From Leifsonia sp. 1010 (lineage in GTDB: Bacteria > Actinomycetota > Actinomycetes > Actinomycetales > Microbacteriaceae): DNA of 64,000 nt. The notes beneath the pieces are model-generated. The model saw only the letters and a program-made list of their open reading frames with translations, was not told where the DNA came from and did no database searches. Numbering within the stretch: the first letter of the stretch is position 1; every line of letters starts with the position of its first letter. The stretch spans positions 124,001 through 188,000 of the forward strand of contig NZ_JAVDSL010000003.1 in assembly GCF_031455295.1 (NCBI RefSeq), given 5' to 3'. Positions 59,998 to 64,000 of the stretch are shown one piece after another. The position numbers were made by a program, and so were the translations under genes.

Positions 59998-60885
59998 GTG
60001 AGCTCCACCCGTCGCGACCGCCTCGTCGGCGCGAGCACCCAGGTGGCGACGGAAGTGAGCATCAACTACGGCTCGGCGCTGGCCGGCCTGCTCATCCCGA
60101 TCGTCGGATCCGTCGTCGTCGTCGCCGCCCGCCAGGTCGTGACGGCCGCGGCCGTGCTGCCGTTCTACCGTCCGCGCCGCGCCGAACTGACCTGGCGGCG
60201 GCTCTGGCCCGCCCTCGCGCTGGGCGTGGTGCTCGCCGCCATGAACCTCAGCTTCTACGAGGCCGTCGGGCGACTCGGGCTGGGCATCGCCGCCACCATC
60301 GAGTTCCTGGGCCCGTTCGCTCTCGCGCTGGCCGGCTCCCGGCGCCTGCTGGATGCGGGATGCGCGGTGGCCGCAGCGGCGGGTGTCCTGCTCCTCACGG
60401 CGACCGAGGGGACGGTCGACCCTCTCGGCGTCGCGCTGGCGCTGACCGCTGCCGCCGCCTGGGCGGCGTACATCCTGCTCACCCGCCAGGTCGCGATGCG
60501 GCTGCCGGGCCTCGAAGGCCTCAGCGTGGCGAGCATCGTCTCCACGGTCCTGACCGTGCCCATCGCACTCGTCGTCATCGACTACAGCCGAGTGGATGCG
60601 CGGGTGCTGCTCCTCTTGCTGGCGCTCGGCGTGCTGTCGTCGGCCGTCCCGTACAGCCTGGACACGTTCATCCTGCGCCGGATCACACCGCGGCTGTACG
60701 CCGTCATCGCGAGTTTCGGGCCGGTGGTCGCCACCGTGTTCGGGGTGATCGTGCTGGGAGAGCACTTCACGCTCATCCAGCTGGTCGGCATCGTGGTGGT
60801 GTGCCTCGCGGCCGGGATCACCATCGCGACGCAGCGCGACCATCCCCGCTCCGAGCTGGAGCAGACCGCCGAGTCCGTGCCCTGA
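59998..60885 (+). CDS. EamA-family (RhtA-like) metabolite exporter
   Basis: A 295-residue membrane protein with about ten helices in two EamA repeats; the second repeat ends with ASFGPVVATVFGVIVLGEHFT near residue 238. It resembles the threonine/homoserine exporter RhtA, though the substrate is not proven. GTG 59998 follows TAGGCT by 7 nt. Confidence 0.85.
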   Translation: MSSTRRDRLVGASTQVATEVSINYGSALAGLLIPIVGSVVVVAARQVVTAAAVLPFYRPRRAELTWRRLWPALALGVVLAAMNLSFYEAVGRLGLGIAATIEFLGPFALALAGSRRLLDAGCAVAAAAGVLLLTATEGTVDPLGVALALTAAAAWAAYILLTRQVAMRLPGLEGLSVASIVSTVLTVPIALVVIDYSRVDARVLLLLLALGVLSSAVPYSLDTFILRRITPRLYAVIASFGPVVATVFGVIVLGEHFTLIQLVGIVVVCLAAGITIATQRDHPRSELEQTAESVP

Positions 60886-60895
60886 CCCGCGACCG

Positions 60896-60952
60896 CTGTG
60901 GGACGCGACACGCCGTTATGCGCGCCGCATAACGGCGTGTTGCGACCCACAG
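60896..60952. repeat. Intergenic palindrome, family C copy 2
   Basis: The longest in the window: 27-bp arms at 60896-60922 and 60926-60952 match at 25 of 27 positions around a 3-nt loop. It ends 1 nt before the permease stop. Between the convergent EamA and permease genes. Its inner stem CCGTTATG/CATAACGG resembles the apex of family A. Confidence 0.88.
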
Positions 60953-60953
60953 A

Positions 60954-61913
60954 TCAGCTGAGGATGTCCTTCGTGGTGAAGCGGCCGACCGCCAGCGCCC
61001 CGAAGACGACGATGTAGCCGAGCTGCAGCAGCGCGTTGTCGCCGAAGGAGTCCCACGAGATCGGATCGCGCAAGAAGTCGCCGAACCCCAGCCAGTAGTG
61101 GCTGAACAGCCAGGGGTGGAGCCCCTCCAGCTGCGGCAGCTGGTCGAGCACCTGCGAGACGACGGCCAGCACGGCGGTCGCTGCCATGGCGCCGACCGGG
61201 ACGTCTGTCAGCGTCGACAGGAACAGCCCGATCGCGCACAGTCCGAGCAGCGACACCACGATGTAGAGCGCGATCAGCAGCAGACGGAAGTACGCCTCCC
61301 CCATGCTCACCTGGATCCCGGACAGCAGAGTGACCGGGCCGATCGGGAAGAGCAGCATGCCGATCAGTGCTCCAGCCAGCCCGACGACCAACGCGGCTGC
61401 GATGCAGAACACCGCGCTCCCGGCGTACTTGACCGCGAGCAGCCGGAGCCGCCCGGCCGGTGCGATGACGAGATAGCGGAGGGTGCCGTGGCTCGCCTCG
61501 CCCGCGATCGTGTCACCGGCGACGACGCCGATCGTCAACGGAAGAAACAGCGGCACGCAGACGACGAGGGCGGTGAATGCGACGAACAGCCCATTGGAGG
61601 TGATCTCACTGAGGAAAGCCGGACCGCGCGAACTGCCGCCGGTGACCCGCACCGCGATGGCGATCAGCAGCGGGATGGCCGCGAGAGCTCCCAGCATCGC
61701 CCAGGTGCGCCAGCGGCGGAACATGACCGAGATCTCCGATCCCAGGAGCGCCCATCCGCCGCTCGGGCGCTCACGGCGTTCGGCGACGCCGCCCGCCGGG
61801 CGCGTGACGGACGGCTGGATCGCCTGCTCGGCGCCGACCTCATCGGAACGGGCCGCCGCACTCCGCAGGTCATTGCTCGGCAGTTCACTGCTCGGCAGTT
61901 CATTGCTCGACAT
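60954..61913 (-). CDS. ABC transporter permease (ABC-2 type)
   Basis: A 319-residue protein. A polar N-terminus of about 60 residues, containing a short repeat of SSNELP type, is followed by six hydrophobic helices and the ABC-2 motif GVVAGDTIAGEASHGTLRYL near residue 130. It pairs with the ATPase gene, which it overlaps by 14 nt. Cargo unknown. Confidence 0.85.
   Translation of the reverse strand: MSSNELPSSELPSNDLRSAAARSDEVGAEQAIQPSVTRPAGGVAERRERPSGGWALLGSEISVMFRRWRTWAMLGALAAIPLLIAIAVRVTGGSSRGPAFLSEITSNGLFVAFTALVVCVPLFLPLTIGVVAGDTIAGEASHGTLRYLVIAPAGRLRLLAVKYAGSAVFCIAAALVVGLAGALIGMLLFPIGPVTLLSGIQVSMGEAYFRLLLIALYIVVSLLGLCAIGLFLSTLTDVPVGAMAATAVLAVVSQVLDQLPQLEGLHPWLFSHYWLGFGDFLRDPISWDSFGDNALLQLGYIVVFGALAVGRFTTKDILS
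61871..61910. repeat. Short 15-bp tandem repeat at the ATPase/permease junction
   Basis: Nearly three copies of a 15-bp unit containing CTGCTCGGCAGTT. On the minus strand each copy has TGA in the ATPase frame. The first of these is the real stop, and all copies are read through in the permease frame. Confidence 0.75.
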
Positions 61914-62835
61914 CGAAGCCCTCCCCCGTGAGCTCCACGAAACGCTCCTCCAGGCTGGAGGAGCGCACAGCGAATCCGCGCAGCCGCACGCCGTCGCCGA
62001 CGAGTGCCGCCGACAGCTCTTCGGCCGCCGGAGCAGCGTCGCCCAGGGACGCCTCCACTCCGTTGCCCGTCACGACGGGGTCCAGACCGAACCGGCTCAG
62101 CACACCGACTGCCTGTGCCGCATCCGGCGTTTCGACCGCCACCCGCGGACCGGACGCGCTCCGCAGCTGGTCGAGCGACCCCTGCGCGACCAGGCGACCC
62201 GTGCGCATGATCGCCGCGTGCGTGCAGACCTGCTCGATCTCGGCCAGCAGGTGGCTGGAGACGAACACCGTCGTCCCCTCGTCGGCGAGCGACCGCACCA
62301 GCGCGCGCACCTCGCGGGTGCCCTGCGGGTCCAGTCCGTTCGTCGGCTCGTCGAGCACCAGGAGGTCGCGGTCGGTCAGGAGCGCGCCGGCGATGCCGAG
62401 GCGCTGCTTCATCCCGAGCGAGTAGGCGCGCACGTGCTTTCCCGCAGCGTGCGACAGGCCGACGCGTTCGAGCGCGGCCTCCACCCGCGCGCGGCGGGTG
62501 GCGCCCGGAGCGTAGCGGTCGGCGGTGTCGCGTCGCATCAGGTTCGCGGTGCCCGAGAGGTACGGCGCGAACGCCGGCCCCTCGACCAGCGCACCGACCC
62601 GCGGGAGCACACGTGCGCCGCGGTCGGGCATCGCCTCGCCCAGCACCCGGATCGAGCCGGCGGACGGGGAGACGAGGCCCAGCAGCATCCGGATGGTCGT
62701 GGTCTTGCCCGACCCGTTCGGGCCGAGGAAGCCGAACACCGAACCGCGCGGAACGTTCAGGTCGAGACCGTCGACGACTGCTCGCGACCGGAAGCGCTTG
62801 GTGAGCCCGCTGGTCGCGATCGCCGCGTCGGTCAC
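61900..62835 (-). CDS. ABC transporter ATP-binding protein
   Basis: A 311-residue ATPase. Walker A GPNGSGKTTTIR near residue 38, signature YSLGMKQRLGIAG near residue 137 and Walker B LLVLDEPTNGLD near residue 157. The C-terminal ~90 residues form the small regulatory domain found in drug or peptide exporters. Starts at GTG 62835, overlapping the LolA-like gene stop (GTGA). Confidence 0.88.
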   Translation of the reverse strand: MTDAAIATSGLTKRFRSRAVVDGLDLNVPRGSVFGFLGPNGSGKTTTIRMLLGLVSPSAGSIRVLGEAMPDRGARVLPRVGALVEGPAFAPYLSGTANLMRRDTADRYAPGATRRARVEAALERVGLSHAAGKHVRAYSLGMKQRLGIAGALLTDRDLLVLDEPTNGLDPQGTREVRALVRSLADEGTTVFVSSHLLAEIEQVCTHAAIMRTGRLVAQGSLDQLRSASGPRVAVETPDAAQAVGVLSRFGLDPVVTGNGVEASLGDAAPAAEELSAALVGDGVRLRGFAVRSSSLEERFVELTGEGFDVEQ

Positions 62836-63899
62836 TGCGCGGACGCCTGCGCCGCCGCGGTCTGCAGAGCCGAGACCGGGACGGACCCGGCCAGGACACG
62901 GCCGTCCGCGGTGATGAGCACCGACACCAGCGAGGAGCTCAGAGCGCGGCCTTCGTCGACCGGCTGGGTCAGCTGCTGGAACAGCGGGTCGTCGGCCACA
63001 CCGGCCGGCGCGGCGCCGGCGGGAAGGGACACGACCGTCGCCCAGCCCTCGCCCGAGACGGTGGGCTTCGGGTGCGAGCCTGCGACCTGCTTGGCCTCGT
63101 CACCGGTCGGAAGCTTCTGCTCGGACACGCTGGCGCCCTTCGGCGGCGTGAACGAGAAGACGCCGGCATCCGGCTTCTGATCGCTGAACGCGGTGAAGCC
63201 GGCCTCGAACGCCGGCGCGCTCGCGCCCCGGGCGGTGACGGCGACCTTCAGCGGGATGCCGGTCTTGCCGTCGACGGCGATGGAGACGCTGCCGATGAGG
63301 GTCGCGTCGGTGCGCGGAGTCAGCACGAGGTCGTACGCGTCACGACCGGCCACCTTCGTCTCGTCGCCGAGGGTCACCTTCGTGGACGGGTCGACCGCGG
63401 AAAGGAATCGCTGTGCCAGCTGCGACGGGGTCAGCGCCGTGGCGTCCGGCGTCGGCGTCGCCTTCGCGTCGGAGTCAGGGAGGGTCGCGTGCGCGACCTT
63501 CTTGCCGTTGGACTCGTACAGCCAGAGGTCGTCGCCGTTGCGGATCGCATCCCGCTCGGCGAGCTTGTCGAGCACCTGGACGCGCACGTGCGTCGGGCCG
63601 TCGACCCACACCTTCGCGGTGTGGTCGGCGAGAGCCAGTTCGAGCAGGCTCGCGGCATCGCCGTCGTCCATGCCCTTCGACGTGGTCGCGGGGAGTTCGG
63701 GAAGTCCGAGGTCGGAGCTCTGCTCGACCGTGCCGGAGAACGACCGCGTGTCGCTCGCGGCGACCAGCCGCAGCACGTCGGCGGGCGACTTCACGGGGAG
63801 ATCCGACGCTCCGGCGGCGAGGGGCGAGACGATGACGGCGGCGGCGATCGCCACGGGGGCGACGACGGCGGGCGCCCAGCGCATCCAACGGTGTTCCAT
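62832..63899 (-). CDS. LolA-like exported protein
   Basis: A 355-residue protein. Signal segment about residues 7-29 (WAPAVVAPVAIAAAVIVSPLA), then a LolA/DUF2092-like beta-rich domain with LVAASDTRSFSGTVEQSSDLGLP near residue 45. The cell has no outer membrane of the Gram-negative kind, so the fold probably serves lipoprotein or lipid handling outside the membrane. ATG 63899 has TATCCT 6 nt upstream. It is the first gene of the ABC operon, a common pairing in actinobacteria. Confidence 0.82.
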   Translation of the reverse strand: MEHRWMRWAPAVVAPVAIAAAVIVSPLAAGASDLPVKSPADVLRLVAASDTRSFSGTVEQSSDLGLPELPATTSKGMDDGDAASLLELALADHTAKVWVDGPTHVRVQVLDKLAERDAIRNGDDLWLYESNGKKVAHATLPDSDAKATPTPDATALTPSQLAQRFLSAVDPSTKVTLGDETKVAGRDAYDLVLTPRTDATLIGSVSIAVDGKTGIPLKVAVTARGASAPAFEAGFTAFSDQKPDAGVFSFTPPKGASVSEQKLPTGDEAKQVAGSHPKPTVSGEGWATVVSLPAGAAPAGVADDPLFQQLTQPVDEGRALSSSLVSVLITADGRVLAGSVPVSALQTAAAQASAQ

Positions 63900-63905
63900 A
63901 GCCTG

Positions 63906-63911
63906 AGGATA
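63906..63911 (-). promoter_or_regulatory. -10 box of the LolA-like operon (leaderless)
   Basis: TATCCT on the minus strand, 6 nt before ATG 63899. Bases 63912-64000 hold no gene I can support. Confidence 0.5.
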
Positions 63912-64000
63912 CGCGCGCCGGAGCGCCGCGGACCCTCCGGATTGGCTGGCAAAGCCGGACTTCATCCCCCGGTCGTACCCCGCGTCATCCCTGAGGACGA

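Overview
The window is a piece of high-GC actinobacterial chromosome, most likely from Microbacteriaceae (Leifsonia-like). Evidence: strong G/C bias at third codon positions, frequent GTG starts, ATGA/GTGA stop-start overlaps, actinobacterial marker genes (rbpA, whiA, opcA, the GlgA/GlgC pair, an ANTAR regulator next to polA) and many start codons placed 6-7 nt after a TANNNT -10 box, as in leaderless mRNAs. I see no plasmid, phage, insertion sequence, CRISPR array or transposase. The family-level assignment is inference from gene content; no database search was possible.

Layout. 1-4.5 kb: glycogen genes (glgA cut by the window edge, glgC divergent), serB, fabG, DUF3099, a small metal-finger protein and SURF1. 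4.5-10.4 kb (minus): an ABC-F protein and a compact Fe-S assembly operon sufB-sufD-Rieske-sufC-SufT-like. 10.7-13.2 kb: ctaA and ctaB for heme A. 13.5-21.6 kb (plus): tkt-tal-pgi-zwf-opcA-pgl, a pentose phosphate operon. 21.6-33.7 kb (minus): a small unknown gene, rbpA, secG, tpiA-pgk-gap, sodA, whiA, rapZ, uvrC, uvrA (with a LexA box). 33.9-38.2 kb (minus): a five-gene MoxR/DUF58/DUF4129 membrane block. 38.3-49.2 kb (minus): uvrB, coaE, rpsA, an epimerase, DUF4166, a DUF885 peptidase, a small unknown gene and polA. 49.3-64 kb: shorter units, including a thioesterase, pdtaR, tRNA-Leu(CAA), an FBP zinc-finger protein, thioredoxin, an MBL hydrolase, a luciferase-like monooxygenase, a secreted protein of unknown function, a VOC protein, an SGNH hydrolase, phosphoketolase, an alpha/beta hydrolase, a GNAT protein, an EamA exporter and an ABC exporter with a LolA-like exported protein.

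How it works together: central carbon metabolism dominates (glycogen, oxidative and non-oxidative pentose phosphate steps, lower glycolysis, and a phosphoketolase that can split xylulose-5-P or fructose-6-P). All three UvrABC genes and PolA lie on the same strand within about 20 kb, with an SOS box in front of uvrA. The suf operon, ctaA/ctaB and SURF1 support Fe-S and cytochrome oxidase biogenesis.

The least ordinary signal is not a gene. At gene ends there is a set of long intergenic palindromes (19-27 bp arms, no T-tract) in at least three sequence families plus a singleton, with parts shared between families. Every non-overlapping convergent gene pair in the window has such a palindrome or a shorter hairpin between its stop codons. 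A second genome-style signal is the repeated leaderless promoter layout, which I see at 16 genes.
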